Source of the DNA: Verrucomicrobiota bacterium
Lineage (GTDB): Bacteria > Verrucomicrobiota > Verrucomicrobiia > Opitutales > Puniceicoccaceae
Length of the DNA stretch: 64,000 nt
Direction of reading: 5' to 3'
NCBI GenBank assembly: GCA_038744685.1
Contig: JBCDMB010000015.1
Location: 1-64,000 of the forward strand
Part shown: positions 52,551 through 63,500 of the stretch, in pieces
How positions within the stretch are numbered: the first letter of the stretch is position 1
Layout: each line of letters opens with the position of its first letter
Notes under the pieces: model-generated
Told to the model about the DNA's origin: nothing
Databases searched by the model: none
The model's input: only the letters and a program-made list of their open reading frames with translations
Program-made: the position numbers and the translations under genes

Positions 52551-54359
52551 ATGCGTGATTCTAAGTCAGCTGCTTTTGCGGCACTGTGTGTCCTCATCCT
52601 CACCACTCCTCCACTCAACCTTTTTTCTGCCACAATCGCTTCCGAAACCCTCTCCGAACAGGTAGAAAGGGCCGATGGGGTGGTCGTTGCAGTCGCAAAG
52701 GAACAAGGGGTAGAAGAAATCGATCACCAAATTTTCACCCGCTTTGTCTTTCAAACCGTGGAGTCCATCCGCGGCTCCTTTCCAGGTCAATTTTCCGTCC
52801 TTGGTTACGGTGGATCTTTAGGTGGGATTGCCGATTACGATGCCCGTAAACCTACAATCATCACTAACCAACGGCTTCTCCTTTTCGTCGACGTTGGAGA
52901 GCACGGCCTTCTTTTTCGAGGCGGTCCTGAAGGGGTCCAAGAAGATACCAACGGCCTTGCCGCACAAGCCAGTCAAATCGCCGATCTTTTAGGACCTGGT
53001 CTCGACTTCTCCCAATACGTGGCCGAATCCCAGGTAAGTGTTCTCAATGTTCCCGCTAGTGGCCTACTGGGCGATACTCAACCTCGCAGATTTGTAACCC
53101 CCGATCGGGGCGAACCGATTCCCGTGATTATCGATACATCAACCCTTCCAAGCGGTATTTCCGAAGAACAAGCGATTACGGCTATTCAAAACGCACTCGG
53201 TGCGTGGGAGGCAGTCTCGTCAGTCCGATTCGAGATCGTCGGCAACGAAGTATTTTCAATTTCCGCACGAAACTACGGTCTTGAGGACGGCAGCGTCATT
53301 CGAATTCAGATGCATGACAATTTTAATGAGATCGACGACCAGTCGAGTACTTTGGGGTTTGGAGGAGCTACCTTCTTTACCACCAAGCAAGGAGAGGGAG
53401 GCACAATCGACGGGCTCGCATTCAACCCATCCACCCATGGATATGTAATTCTAGACCACACAAAAGCCACCCTCTCCGATCCGATTTCTCTTGAAGAAAC
53501 GCTTACTCACGAGATTGGTCACGTCATCGGCCTTGCTCACAGCAGCGAAACTGCCAGTGAGAGCGATTCGGATCGAGCCGATGCCCAAATGTATTATCGC
53601 CTCCACAGAGACGGCCGCGGGGCGGATCCAAGAACGTGGGATATTTCGACGATCGCCAAGATTCACCCTTCCGATACACCGCCTTTCTCCTTTGTGAGGA
53701 GAGAGGTTGCTATATCCTATCCCACCGCTCCATCCGCAGGCGTCAACACGTTCACGATTCCCTATGGAGACCTGCAGGGCGATAACGTCACCGTTCAGCT
53801 CAACTCTCAGACTGGTAACTTGGGGGTATTCGCCCTTTCTGGCGACCAACTCACTTATGTCCCCAATGCTTATTACGTTGAGGCAGATGCGGGCGTCAAC
53901 TCATTTTACGACAAAGCGATCGTTCAACTTTCAGACGGCACGAACGAACTTTTGGTGGCCTTCAACATCGTTGGATTCCGTCCCGATTCAAGACCATCAG
54001 ACGCCCCCGACGGAGTTCCGAACGCTTGGATGACCACGTTTTTTGGTAGTAACGATGGATCTACCGCAAACGCAGATCCAGATGCGGACGGTTTTTCCAA
54101 TGAAGACGAATTTCACCTCGGAACGGATCCGACCGATCCCAACTCGCGCTTCTGGATCGTTGACAGCGCAGTGGGAAGTATAGAGTTCACCGCCCAGCCT
54201 GACGATGTCTATCGGATCGAAACCTCAACCGATCTGGTCACATGGAACGAGATTCGCCTTGTCCAGCAAATGGGCGGCGAAGACACCTTGACTGTCGACG
54301 ATCTACCGAATGCTTCGACAGACGCGCCGTTGTTTGTAAGAGCGGTTCGGCTTCGGTGA
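52551..54359 (+). CDS. Secreted matrixin-like zinc metalloprotease
   Basis: 602 aa. A signal peptide is at 1-27. The zinc motif is THEIGHVIGLAHSSE (His320, Glu321, His324, His330), followed by QMYYRLHR, which could be the Met-turn. The C-terminal part has a thrombospondin type-3-like NADPDADGFSNEDEFHLGTDPTDPNS and then the Y-x-IETSTDLVTW segment common at the ends of secreted verrucomicrobial proteins. The substrate is unknown. No inhibitor or secretion partner is adjacent. Confidence 0.82.
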   Translation: MRDSKSAAFAALCVLILTTPPLNLFSATIASETLSEQVERADGVVVAVAKEQGVEEIDHQIFTRFVFQTVESIRGSFPGQFSVLGYGGSLGGIADYDARKPTIITNQRLLLFVDVGEHGLLFRGGPEGVQEDTNGLAAQASQIADLLGPGLDFSQYVAESQVSVLNVPASGLLGDTQPRRFVTPDRGEPIPVIIDTSTLPSGISEEQAITAIQNALGAWEAVSSVRFEIVGNEVFSISARNYGLEDGSVIRIQMHDNFNEIDDQSSTLGFGGATFFTTKQGEGGTIDGLAFNPSTHGYVILDHTKATLSDPISLEETLTHEIGHVIGLAHSSETASESDSDRADAQMYYRLHRDGRGADPRTWDISTIAKIHPSDTPPFSFVRREVAISYPTAPSAGVNTFTIPYGDLQGDNVTVQLNSQTGNLGVFALSGDQLTYVPNAYYVEADAGVNSFYDKAIVQLSDGTNELLVAFNIVGFRPDSRPSDAPDGVPNAWMTTFFGSNDGSTANADPDADGFSNEDEFHLGTDPTDPNSRFWIVDSAVGSIEFTAQPDDVYRIETSTDLVTWNEIRLVQQMGGEDTLTVDDLPNASTDAPLFVRAVRLR

Positions 54360-54406
54360 ACTCAGGAAGATCTTTCGCACCCATTCAAAAGGAGGGAGGT
54401 AGCCAG

Positions 54407-56101
54407 TTATACCCGAAAGATCGCACCCAGCTTCTTCCCCAACAAGACCGACGCACCGATGATGGTCACTGCGAGAAAGGCCATCGCCCAGACCCCTAGC
54501 GCGCTGGCAATGTAAGGTCCATCGCCCAATAGGTTGAGAAGCTCGTAAATCGCTTTCGTGATCGGATAATACTCCTGCTTCTGAGCCAGGATCAAACTAT
54601 CGGACACTTCTAGCATTGCTTGGGAGAAAGCGAGAATCGCTCCGGCCAGGAGGTTCGCCACAATCAGCGGCATAGTGATCCTCAGTGCAGACTTTACCGG
54701 CGGACAACCGAGATTCTGGGCCGCCTCTTCGTAGGTCACACTCGTTTGCTCCAAACCGGCTACCGCCGATCTTACGACAAACGGCAACTTGCGAATCGCG
54801 TAGGCGATGATCAACAGCGGAACCGGATTCACCGTCGGATTGATGAAATCAAAAGCCTTTCCGGATTGCGACATCGCGAGGTATCCAAAGGCAATCACGA
54901 TTCCTGGGACCGCCAACGGGAGCATTGCCATGGCATCGAGAATCGAACGACCCGGTATCGTCGAGCGGACCACCACATAGGCAATCGCAACTCCGAGTGC
55001 CACGTTCAGTACGGTAGCCGCCGAGCTGTAGAAAAGGCTGTTTTGGATCGATGAGAGAGTGAGCGGATGACCCAACGCCAACTTGTAGTTCTCCAAGGTC
55101 CAGCCTGTGGGCAGAATGCTCGCATACCAATCACTGGAGAAAGAGATGAGAATCACCGCGAGGTGAGGCAGAAGGGCGAGAAAGGTAATCCCAAGGAAGA
55201 AGGCAAAGCAGAAAAGCTGGCCGAGTTTGCCAGGACGCTTGGTCACCGATGCGTGGCCCGCCTTCGCCATCATCGAAAAGGTGTTTCTGCCAAAGAGAAT
55301 CTTACCCACCAGGTAAAAGACAACCGACGCCGTCAGCATCACCGCAACTAAAGCATAAGGAAAAGGATTCGTCCCGATCTCCTTCACTCCATTGAAGATC
55401 TGAACAGGAGTGACGCGATTGAAATCAAAGATCAGCGGAACCCCCAGCTCGGTGAAGGCCCAGATGAAGACAATCGTGCTTCCGGCGAACACCCCCGGCC
55501 TCATCAAGGGCAGAGTCACCGTAAAGAAACGTTTCCATCCGCGGCAGCCCAAGTTCTCTGCCGCCTCCTCCATCGCAGGATCAATATTCGCGAGGGATGC
55601 AACCGCATTCAGATAAAGAATCGGATACAGACTCAGACCATTCAACACGATCACCCCCCAGAACCTGCTATTCCCGAGCCAATCAATGGCGTCTCCGGGA
55701 TCGATGAGTCCGAGGTGGACGAGTCCAGTATTCAGCAGCCCGTATTGACCCAGAATCTGACGCACTCCAATCGCCCCAACGAAAGGAGGCAGCATGATAG
55801 GGAGCAAAATAAGGGCGGAGAAGACCTTTTTCCCGAAAAACTCGAAACGATCGGAAATAAAAGCCAACGGCAAAGCGATCAGGAGAGCGAGAATCGTGGA
55901 AAAGAGTCCCATTCCGAAGGCATTTACCAATCCCTCCATATAGAGGTCGTTACGAAAGACTTCGACCACGTAGGCAATCGTCCACTCGCCATCGACCCCG
56001 ACAAAACCACCCTCTAAAACCTGCCAGATCGGCCAAAGGAAAAAACAGGCAAAGAAGAAGCCGGTAACCCCCAGAATCGTGTAACTAAAACCGCGACTCA
56101 C
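54407..56101 (-). CDS. ABC transporter permease, two fused permease domains (FbpB/iron-type)
   Basis: 564 aa. Two BPD permease units lie in tandem: the first has the EAA loop EEAAENLGCRGWKRFFTVTLPLMRPG (residues about 180-205) and the second EEAAQNLGCPPVKSALRITMPLIVANLLAG (near 460-490). About twelve helices. This layout is that of Fe3+ or related importers. The matching ATPase and binding protein are not in the window, so the substrate is uncertain. The start is GTG at 56101. Confidence 0.87.
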   Translation of the reverse strand: MSRGFSYTILGVTGFFFACFFLWPIWQVLEGGFVGVDGEWTIAYVVEVFRNDLYMEGLVNAFGMGLFSTILALLIALPLAFISDRFEFFGKKVFSALILLPIMLPPFVGAIGVRQILGQYGLLNTGLVHLGLIDPGDAIDWLGNSRFWGVIVLNGLSLYPILYLNAVASLANIDPAMEEAAENLGCRGWKRFFTVTLPLMRPGVFAGSTIVFIWAFTELGVPLIFDFNRVTPVQIFNGVKEIGTNPFPYALVAVMLTASVVFYLVGKILFGRNTFSMMAKAGHASVTKRPGKLGQLFCFAFFLGITFLALLPHLAVILISFSSDWYASILPTGWTLENYKLALGHPLTLSSIQNSLFYSSAATVLNVALGVAIAYVVVRSTIPGRSILDAMAMLPLAVPGIVIAFGYLAMSQSGKAFDFINPTVNPVPLLIIAYAIRKLPFVVRSAVAGLEQTSVTYEEAAQNLGCPPVKSALRITMPLIVANLLAGAILAFSQAMLEVSDSLILAQKQEYYPITKAIYELLNLLGDGPYIASALGVWAMAFLAVTIIGASVLLGKKLGAIFRV

Positions 56102-56213
56102 ACTTTCTCGATAGTCGAGGACGATTCAGATGCGAGGCGAAAAGTAGACGAGGGCAAAGATTTCAAGGAAATCCAGTTCCACGGAGGAAAATCGTCCTCC
56201 ATGTCCGAATCCC

Positions 56214-56672
56214 TTACCCGCCAAACAATTCCTGTGCCCGTTTGGCGACTTCCTCATCGGAAATCACTTCAATCACCTGAACAAAGCACCAACGATAGCC
56301 AAAAGGATCCAAAACGATCGCAGTTCGTGCACCGTAGAATTGGTCCTCGGGCGCACTGAGCGAGGTCGCTCCCGCAGCAATCGCCCGCTCGTAGTCCTCA
56401 TCACAATTCCCGCTCTCTACACTGAAAAGGCAACTCGCCATGGCTCCTTCCGGCATAGCATACGCCTTAAAATCATCGTCTTCATCGGAGATGTAGATCT
56501 TGGTGCCCTTGATCGCCATTTCCGCATGGGCGATTCCGCCGTCGGGACTTGGTAAACGGTAGAGCTCAACCGCCTCAAAGCCTTTCGCGTAAAAATCCAA
56601 CGCCTCATTAGAGTCTTTCGTTGTGAGCGAGATAGTAACTGAGGGGACGGTGACGGAAACGTTTTCTGACAT
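56214..56672 (-). CDS. VOC/glyoxalase-fold (PhnB-like) protein
   Basis: 152 aa from the ATG at 56672 (MSENVSVTVPSVTISL); the longer frame is not needed. VOC units are visible: SLTTKDSNEALDFYAKGFEAVELYRL, AEMAIKGTKIYISDEDDDF, DEDYERAIAAGATSLSAPEDQFYGARTAIVLDPFGYRWCFVQ. PhnB-like proteins have no assigned reaction. It lies 102 bp downstream of typA on the same strand. Confidence 0.8.
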   Translation of the reverse strand: MSENVSVTVPSVTISLTTKDSNEALDFYAKGFEAVELYRLPSPDGGIAHAEMAIKGTKIYISDEDDDFKAYAMPEGAMASCLFSVESGNCDEDYERAIAAGATSLSAPEDQFYGARTAIVLDPFGYRWCFVQVIEVISDEEVAKRAQELFGG

Positions 56673-56773
56673 AACGGTTGAGCTTCTACGACACCGCGAT
56701 TCAAAAGGGGAGCATATTCGGCGACCGCCTCCTCCGGGCAAGCTTCGGCGGGCCATGGATGTCGCCGCTCCGC

Positions 56774-58588
56774 TCAAGATGCCGTCCGCTTCTCGGCCTT
56801 GCGCCGCTCGTTCGCATCGAGAAGGCGCTTTCTCATGCGTAGAGAGGTCGGGGTCACTTCGACGAGTTCGTCGGGAGCGATGTATTCAAGAGCCCGCTCG
56901 AGGCTAAAGCGCACCGGAGGCGAGAGCATGATCCCTTTGCCCTCCCCGCTACTCCGCATGTTATCGAGCTGCTTCGCCTTGGTCGGATTGACCGGAAGAT
57001 CGTGCTTTCGGGGATTCTCACCAACGACCTGCCCCGGATAGACATCCTCACCGGGTGCCACAAAAAGTCGCCCCCGCTGCTGAAGCGTATCCAACGCATA
57101 CGCCATGACCGACCCTTGGTCCATCGAGACCAAGGTGCCCGTGGTCCGCAGATCAATGGGGCCTACGGTAGGGCGATACTCGAGGAAGAGATGGCTCATC
57201 ACACCGTTACCACTGGTCAAATTGACGAGGTCGGTCTCTAACCCGATCAGACCCCGAGTCGGAATCTCGGCTTCTACGGTCACTCCAGATGCGTGATGAT
57301 CGAGGTTTGTGACCTGGCCCTTTCGCCGGTTGATCGCCTCTATAATTCCGCCGAGGTCCGACTCTGGAAGCTCCACCCACAGAGTTTCAAAGGGCTCAAA
57401 GACCTTCCCATCCCGTTCTTCATAAACCACCGTTGGACGGGAAACCAACACTTCGAAACCCTCCCGCCTCATCGTTTCGAGTAAAACGGAAATCTGCATC
57501 GCCCCACGCGCCGTGACCAGAAAGGATCCTCCATCGGCTCCGTCTTCGATTCGGATCGAAATGTTCGACTGAGTCTCCCGGACCAAACGTTCTCGAATCT
57601 GGCGTGAGGTCACTTTCTTCCCCTCCCGTCCCGCGAAAGGTCCATCATTCACGGAAAACTCCATCTGGATTGTTGGCGGATCGATTGCCACAAACGGCAA
57701 AGGCTCTGCATCCGGGTCGGCCGCAAGCGTATCTCCGATCCCGATATTCTCAAAACCTGCCAAGCCAACGACATCTCCCGCCACTCCTTCTGGTGCATCT
57801 TCGGTAGTAATACCGGTGTAAGTAAAAAGCTTCGTTATCTTTCCCTTTTTCGGCTGACCGGAAGCGTTGATTTCATAGATCGATTCACCCTGCAGGATCT
57901 TTCCGCTCAAAATGCGGCCAACCGCGATACGGCCGACAAAGTCGTTCCAATCGATATTACTCACCAACATGCGAAACTCACCCGACTCTACCTCGGGAGG
58001 GGGAATCTGTTCACGGATGATCGAGAAAAGCGGGTCCATTGACTCCCTTGGGCCGTCAATCTTTTCACTCGCCCAGCCATCGCGGGCACTCGCGTAGAGG
58101 AACGGACAGTTGAACTGCTCCTCTGTCGCATCGAGTTCCAGGAATAGCTCCAGCACCTTATCGTGCACGTATTCCGGCCGAGCATTTTCGCGGTCCACTT
58201 TGTTGATGACCACCACCGGAGCGAGCCCGGCCGCAAGCGCCTTCTTGAGCACGAAACGAGTCTGCGCCTGCGGACCCTCGTAGGCATCCACCAAAAGAAT
58301 CACTCCGTCGACCATCTTCATGACCCGCTCAACTTCCGCCCCGAAATCTGCATGTCCTGGAGTGTCGACGATGTTGACAAGGCAATCCTGGTGCAGAATC
58401 GCCGTGTTCTTCGCCTTGATCGTGATTCCCTTCTCCTTCTCAAGATCCATCGAATCCATGACCCGTTCGGAAACTACCTGATTCTCCCGAAACGCACCGC
58501 CCTGTCGCAACAGTTGGTCGACCAAGGTCGTTTTCCCATGATCGACATGGGCAATTATAGCTACGTTACGGATATCATTCGCGTTCAT
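56774..58588 (-). CDS. typA: GTP-binding protein TypA/BipA
   Basis: 604 aa. TypA is a ribosome-associated translational GTPase related to EF-G and LepA. G1 AHVDHGKTTLVDQLLRQGG, switch I EKGITIKAKNTAIL, DTPGHADFGAEVERV and NKVDRENARPEYV are intact; the C-terminal SMRGKIGTRGLIGLETDL-like IPTRGLIGLETDLVNLTSGNGVM part is typical. It is 100+ bp upstream of the VOC gene. Divergent from mscS. Confidence 0.96.
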   Translation of the reverse strand: MNANDIRNVAIIAHVDHGKTTLVDQLLRQGGAFRENQVVSERVMDSMDLEKEKGITIKAKNTAILHQDCLVNIVDTPGHADFGAEVERVMKMVDGVILLVDAYEGPQAQTRFVLKKALAAGLAPVVVINKVDRENARPEYVHDKVLELFLELDATEEQFNCPFLYASARDGWASEKIDGPRESMDPLFSIIREQIPPPEVESGEFRMLVSNIDWNDFVGRIAVGRILSGKILQGESIYEINASGQPKKGKITKLFTYTGITTEDAPEGVAGDVVGLAGFENIGIGDTLAADPDAEPLPFVAIDPPTIQMEFSVNDGPFAGREGKKVTSRQIRERLVRETQSNISIRIEDGADGGSFLVTARGAMQISVLLETMRREGFEVLVSRPTVVYEERDGKVFEPFETLWVELPESDLGGIIEAINRRKGQVTNLDHHASGVTVEAEIPTRGLIGLETDLVNLTSGNGVMSHLFLEYRPTVGPIDLRTTGTLVSMDQGSVMAYALDTLQQRGRLFVAPGEDVYPGQVVGENPRKHDLPVNPTKAKQLDNMRSSGEGKGIMLSPPVRFSLERALEYIAPDELVEVTPTSLRMRKRLLDANERRKAEKRTAS

Positions 58589-58719
58589 ACTAGCGGTCGG
58601 TGATTAGGCAAAGCGGAGGAGGATCGCAGGACGACCATTCAAAGCAACCCAAATTCTATGATTGACGTTTTTCCGCCGTCAAAAATCCTCCGAAGCACTT
58701 TTTGAAACCAATCACCGCT

Positions 58720-59565
58720 ATGAATCATCTCTTCTCATTCGCCTACGTTTCTGTGGATAATCTCGACAATCTCCTTGCAGATTGGCTCATCAAGCTAGCT
58801 CTCGCTGTAGCGATTTTCTTCATCGGGAAGTGGATCGCCAAGATCGTCAAAGGACTGTTCCTTAAAGTCTGCGAGAAACGAGAAATTGATGCCTCCCTTT
58901 CCCGCTTCGTCGCGAGCATCATTTATTATCTTATCCTGACCTTTGTTGTCGTTGCCGCGCTAAGCAAACTAGGCATTCCCACCACTTCTATGGTGGCGAT
59001 CGTCGGTGCTGCCGGTCTAGCCGTTGGCCTGGCACTTCAAGGTTGCCTTTCCAACTTTGCGGCTGGGGTCATGATTCTTCTGTTCCGCCCCTTCAAGACC
59101 GGCGATGTGATCGACGGTGGTGGAGTTCTTGGAATCGTTCAGGGAGTCGACATGCTCACGACTGAGGTAAAGAGCTTCGACGGCAAGATGATGATCGTAC
59201 CGAACGGCAAATTTCTCGATAGCGTAATCACCAACATCAACGCCTACGGTATGCGGCGAGTCGACATAGACTTCTCTATCAGTTATGACGATGACGTTGA
59301 CGAAGCTCGTAAGCTAGTGCTCGACATTCTTCAATCCGACGAGCGCGTAAAGGACGACCCAGCGGTGATGATTGCCCTTTTGAATTACGGCGACAGCTCC
59401 ATCGATATGGTCGCTCGGGCCTGGGTAGACTGCGCAGACTTTGGCGGAGTCCTTTTCGAGAACCGCGAGAAGGTGAAGAAGGTATTCGACGCCAACGGAA
59501 TTACGATCCCCTTCCCACAGCGCGAGATTCGGATTCTCAAGGAAGACGAGGAAGCGGCTTCCTGA
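58720..59565 (+). CDS. mscS: Mechanosensitive channel MscS
   Basis: 281 aa from the ATG at 58720 (MNHLFSFAYVSVDNLDNLLADW); the frame is open to a TTG at 58702. Three helices come first; TM3 with AIVGAAGLAVGLALQGCLSNFAAGVMILLFRPFKTGDVI carries the Gly/Ala pore motif. The beta domain (GGGVLGIVQGVDMLTTEVKSFDGKMMIVPNGKFLDSVI) and C-terminal PFPQREIRIL follow. MscS opens on hypo-osmotic shock, consistent with a marine lifestyle. Confidence 0.94.
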   Translation: MNHLFSFAYVSVDNLDNLLADWLIKLALAVAIFFIGKWIAKIVKGLFLKVCEKREIDASLSRFVASIIYYLILTFVVVAALSKLGIPTTSMVAIVGAAGLAVGLALQGCLSNFAAGVMILLFRPFKTGDVIDGGGVLGIVQGVDMLTTEVKSFDGKMMIVPNGKFLDSVITNINAYGMRRVDIDFSISYDDDVDEARKLVLDILQSDERVKDDPAVMIALLNYGDSSIDMVARAWVDCADFGGVLFENREKVKKVFDANGITIPFPQREIRILKEDEEAAS

Positions 59566-59612
59566 ACGGAGTGGCTGCTTTGTCATTTCCTCGCCTTTTC
59601 CAAGCATTCTCC

Positions 59613-59670
59613 GGCGACTGAAGTCGCCGCTCCTCTAGGAAGTCGACCTCAGGAGCGGCTGCTCTTGACC
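59613..59670. repeat. REP pair upstream of the transposase gene
   Basis: GGCGACTGAAGTCGCC then GCTCC at 59613-59633, followed on the other strand by an AGGAGCGGCTGCTCTTGACC-like REP at 59651-59670. The first is identical to 13862-13882 and 60417-60437. Confidence 0.8.
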
Positions 59671-59755
59671 GTCTAAGCCTTGATCTAGTCAGCTTAGCTG
59701 CCGTTCAGCGTGCTCTCGCCTCTACTCCGTTTCCCTCGCACCCTTCCCGCTCGTT

Positions 59756-60373
59756 GTGCAAGAAGAACCAACATTCTTCCACCCTAGTTCCGAGATCGAT
59801 TTCAGCAAGAATCGATTGCCGCATTGGGAACAGGTAGGTGCTACATACTTCGTTACCTTTAGACTTTTCGATTCTTTACCCCAAAGCGTTCTCAAAGAAG
59901 CTATTCAAAGGGAATTGAAATCGGAATCAGATGATCTCCTCGAAGCCCAGAAGGATCGTCTTAAAATCCGTGAAAATCTCTTAGACAATGGAATCGGGGA
60001 ATGCCAACTGCGTGATCCCATCGTCCGTCAAGAGGTTCTCAAAGTCGTCCAAACGATGCCTACAAAAGTCTGGACTCTCGTAATCATGCCGAATCACTTG
60101 CACTGTCTAATATCCCTGAATGAAAGCCGGACTCTTTCTTCTACTCTCCAAACGCTAAAAGGGATATCCGCACGAAGGGTGAACCAGAAGCTCAAACGCT
60201 CAGGCTCCTTTTGGGCGAAGGACTATTTTGATCGAATCGTCAGAGATAGATCCCACTTTTTCCGCTGTGCACGCTACATACGGAGGAACCCTCAAAAGGC
60301 AGCTTTAGGAACAACCGAGTTCACGCTGTGGGAAAGTGGGTATGTCTCAAAACTCCTAACCGGAGCTCGCTAA
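59756..60373 (+). CDS. tnpA: REP-associated tyrosine transposase (RAYT)
   Basis: 205 aa, IS200/IS605-related Y1 transposase without accessory protein. HWEQVGATYFVTFRLFDSLP is the RAYT opening; the HUH motif is MPNHLHCLI (His114, His116) and the catalytic Tyr157 is in AKDYFDRIVRDRSHFFRCARYIRRNP. RAYTs cut and join REP hairpins in single strands and are thought to spread them. The gene is flanked on both sides by REP palindromes (59613-59670 and 60390-60437). Start GTG at 59756; the C-terminal 40 residues are normal for the group. Confidence 0.88.
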   Translation: MQEEPTFFHPSSEIDFSKNRLPHWEQVGATYFVTFRLFDSLPQSVLKEAIQRELKSESDDLLEAQKDRLKIRENLLDNGIGECQLRDPIVRQEVLKVVQTMPTKVWTLVIMPNHLHCLISLNESRTLSSTLQTLKGISARRVNQKLKRSGSFWAKDYFDRIVRDRSHFFRCARYIRRNPQKAALGTTEFTLWESGYVSKLLTGAR

Positions 60374-60389
60374 TCGGTGACTCTCATGC

Positions 60390-60437
60390 GGAGGGGCTGC
60401 TTCAGCTGCCCACTCCGGCGACTGAAGTCGCCGCTCC
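60390..60437. repeat. REP pair downstream of the transposase gene
   Basis: 60390-60410 is GGAGGGGCTGCTTCAGCTGCC-like (one change from 13774-13794) and 60417-60437 is GGCGACTGAAGTCGCC followed by GCTCC, identical to the copies at 13862 and 59613. The two are spaced by 6 nt. Confidence 0.8.
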
Positions 60438-60561
60438 TTTTGAAAGGCACACGCAAGTGAAAGGAACGGTTGCCGACCCGCTCCACTCAACAGCTTGTCC
60501 CCAAAACAACTCCTCATATCCGGTTTGCCTTTTCGAGCTGCCGTCGTCCCGATGGTAGCTC

Positions 60562-63500
60562 GTGAAACCGGTCGAATTCCTTGGAGCGATTACCCGCCAC
60601 TCTGGCGTGGTAGACTCCGCCCGTGCCTGGGTGGGGCTTGAATGGATCAAGAACCAGCCTGCGAAACCTACGTTCTACGTATGTTCTTCGATGAAGGATG
60701 CGCTCGAGCGTTCTGCGGAGATCCGGTTCTTCGAGGAGCAGCTCTCCTGCACGGTCAGCCACCAGTCATTGCCGTCCTTGGTCTCTGGGTCGGAGGATCA
60801 GAAATCAGTCGAAGCTGAGTGGGACCGTGCAACCGCCATCACTTCGTTAGTCGATTCTCCCAAAGGCAATCCCCTTGTCTTATTCACTACTCCGGAGGCT
60901 CTTGCAGACCCTGTCATTGCAAAACGTGTCCTTCTATCCCTTCGGCTTTCCTTGTCCGTCGGAGACGAAATCTCGCCTCAAAAGTTAGCCGGAAAGCTAG
61001 CAGGCGATCTTGGCTACGCTAACGAACCCGTCTGTGAGCAGCCGGGTGAGTTTGCGGTGCGCGGCAATCTTCTAGATGTTTACCCGGTCAGCCTGCCGCA
61101 TCCGGTCCGGATCGACTTCTTTGGGGATGAGATCGAGAGCATTCGGCCCTTCAATCCCACCAATCAACTTTCTCACGGCTTGCTAGAAGAAATCTCGATC
61201 AGTCCAACCGAAGTTCGGGAAGGCGGTACAGAGATGGAGGGTACAAGGAGTGACGGCACACTGGCAGAATACCTCGACGGGCCGGTTAACTGGATCTTCG
61301 AAGAACCCGACCGATTGCGCCGCGAACATCCGATCCTCTTTGAAAAACCTGAAGGTTGGAATCCTGACCAGCAGGTAGGAGCACCCACCCTTTCCCGATT
61401 TCTCGAACGCCCTGATGCGAATAACGATCAGCTATTCCTCCTTTCGGAAATGGAGTGTGTTCTGCCACTCGCCGAGAAAGTCGTGGATGTTCCTCTGATT
61501 ACGAAGGATCCGGAGGTTCTACGCCCCGGCTTGATCCGCGGACTCGTCGGCGCTGATCGATCCGCACATGAGGAGTCCACACGGCTCGAGTTTCTTCGCA
61601 AACTGCACGACCTGGACCAATCGGGAGCGTCCGTTCATCTGGTTCTTCCCGGCAAGAACGAGACCGACCGTTTCCGCGAATGGCTTGCTCAGGATGAACT
61701 CCTCAAAGATTTTTCACCCCCAATTTCAACTGGCACTCTCCGTCGAGGAGCGTGGCGTCAAATCAACGGGGTCGACAGTCTATACGTTACGGATCGCGAG
61801 ATTTTTGGCCGTGACCGGACTCGCCTCGAGAGAATTTCGTCGCGCGCCTTACCCAACCGAACAGGCGTGGACAGTCTCCTCGATTTCTCAGAGATGGTTG
61901 AGGGGGATTACCTGGTGCATCTCACCCACGGTATTTGCATCTTTCGCGGCATTTCAGTCTTTGAGATCAACGGCGAGCCAAGGGAGGTCATCTCCCTCGA
62001 ATTCGCCGAAGAGATTCGCATCTCCCTCCCTTTGACGGAAGCCCACCTCCTTTCCCGCTACGTCGGTCTGCGCAAGAGCCTTCCCAAACTTGGGAAACCT
62101 GGATCAGGTATTTGGGAAAAGGCACGCCGATCGGCTGAGAGTTCGACCCTCGATCTCGCCGCTCAGCTCCTCGAAATCCAAGCGAAGCGTACGACCAGTC
62201 CCGGACATGCTTTCAGTCCGGATACTCCCTGGCAGGCCGACTTTGAATCCTCCTTTCCCTACCAGGAAACTCCGGATCAACTCACCGCCATACAAGCGGC
62301 AAAAGACGATATGGAGCTACCCCGCCCCATGGACCGACTGGTTTGCGGGGATGTTGGCTTTGGCAAAACAGAAGTGGCGATCCGCAGTGCTTTCAAAGCA
62401 GTTATGGACGGTAAGCAAGCCGCCCTCATGGTTCCGACTACAGTACTCTGTCAACAACACTTCCAGACCTTCCGAGACCGCTTTGCTGATTTTCCCGTAA
62501 GCGTGGAAATGCTCAGCCGGTTTCGTTCGCAGGCAGAGCAAAAGTCAATCCGCGGGCAACTCAAGGAGGGCCGCATTGATATCATCGTGGGCACTCACAG
62601 TCTGCTGGGTCGGAATATTCGATTCAAAGACCTTGGGCTTCTGATCATCGATGAGGAACACCGTTTTGGAGTTCGCCAGAAAGAGGAGCTCAAACGCATG
62701 CGAACCCACGTGGACGTTCTCAGCATGAGTGCAACCCCCATTCCCCGAACCCTCTACCTCGCCCTGGCCGGTGCACGGGATCTAAGCGTGATCGAAACCG
62801 CTCCCAGAGATCGACTCCCGGTAGAAACTCACGTTCGCCCCTATTCGGAGGAGATCATCCAATCCGCCATCGACAAAGAGATCGCTCGGGGCGGGCAAGT
62901 CTTCTACTTACACAACCGCGTTCAGACCATCCGGGCCGTTGAAAAAAGGCTGAAGATTCAGTTTCCCCGTCTGCGTATCGCCGTTGGTCATGGTCAGATG
63001 GATGAAGGAGAACTGGAGCAGGTAATGACCGATTTTGTCGCCGGGCAGTATGACCTCTTACTCTGCACCACAATTATTGAATCAGGACTCGATATCCCGA
63101 ATTGTAACACTCTGATTATTGAAGGTGCAGATCGTTTCGGCCTGTCCCAGCTCTATCAACTCAGGGGCAGAGTAGGCCGGTTCAATCGTCAGGCACATGC
63201 CTACCTTCTCCTTCATCGCCACACGGGGATCCTCGAATCGGCTCGCAAGCGGCTTTCGGCGATCCGCCAATACAACCAGCTGGGTGCCGGCTATCGGATC
63301 GCCATGAAAGACCTCGAATTGCGCGGAGCAGGTAACTTAATCGGCTCCGAGCAAAGTGGCGAAATTGCTGGAGTCGGTTTTGACCTCTACTGCCAACTCC
63401 TGCGCCAGAGCATAGCCCGTCTTAAGGGGGAAGCCACTGCCACTCATGTGAGGGCTGAAGTAAAAATCGATTTCATTGACCGCGGAATGGGTGGTGGACG

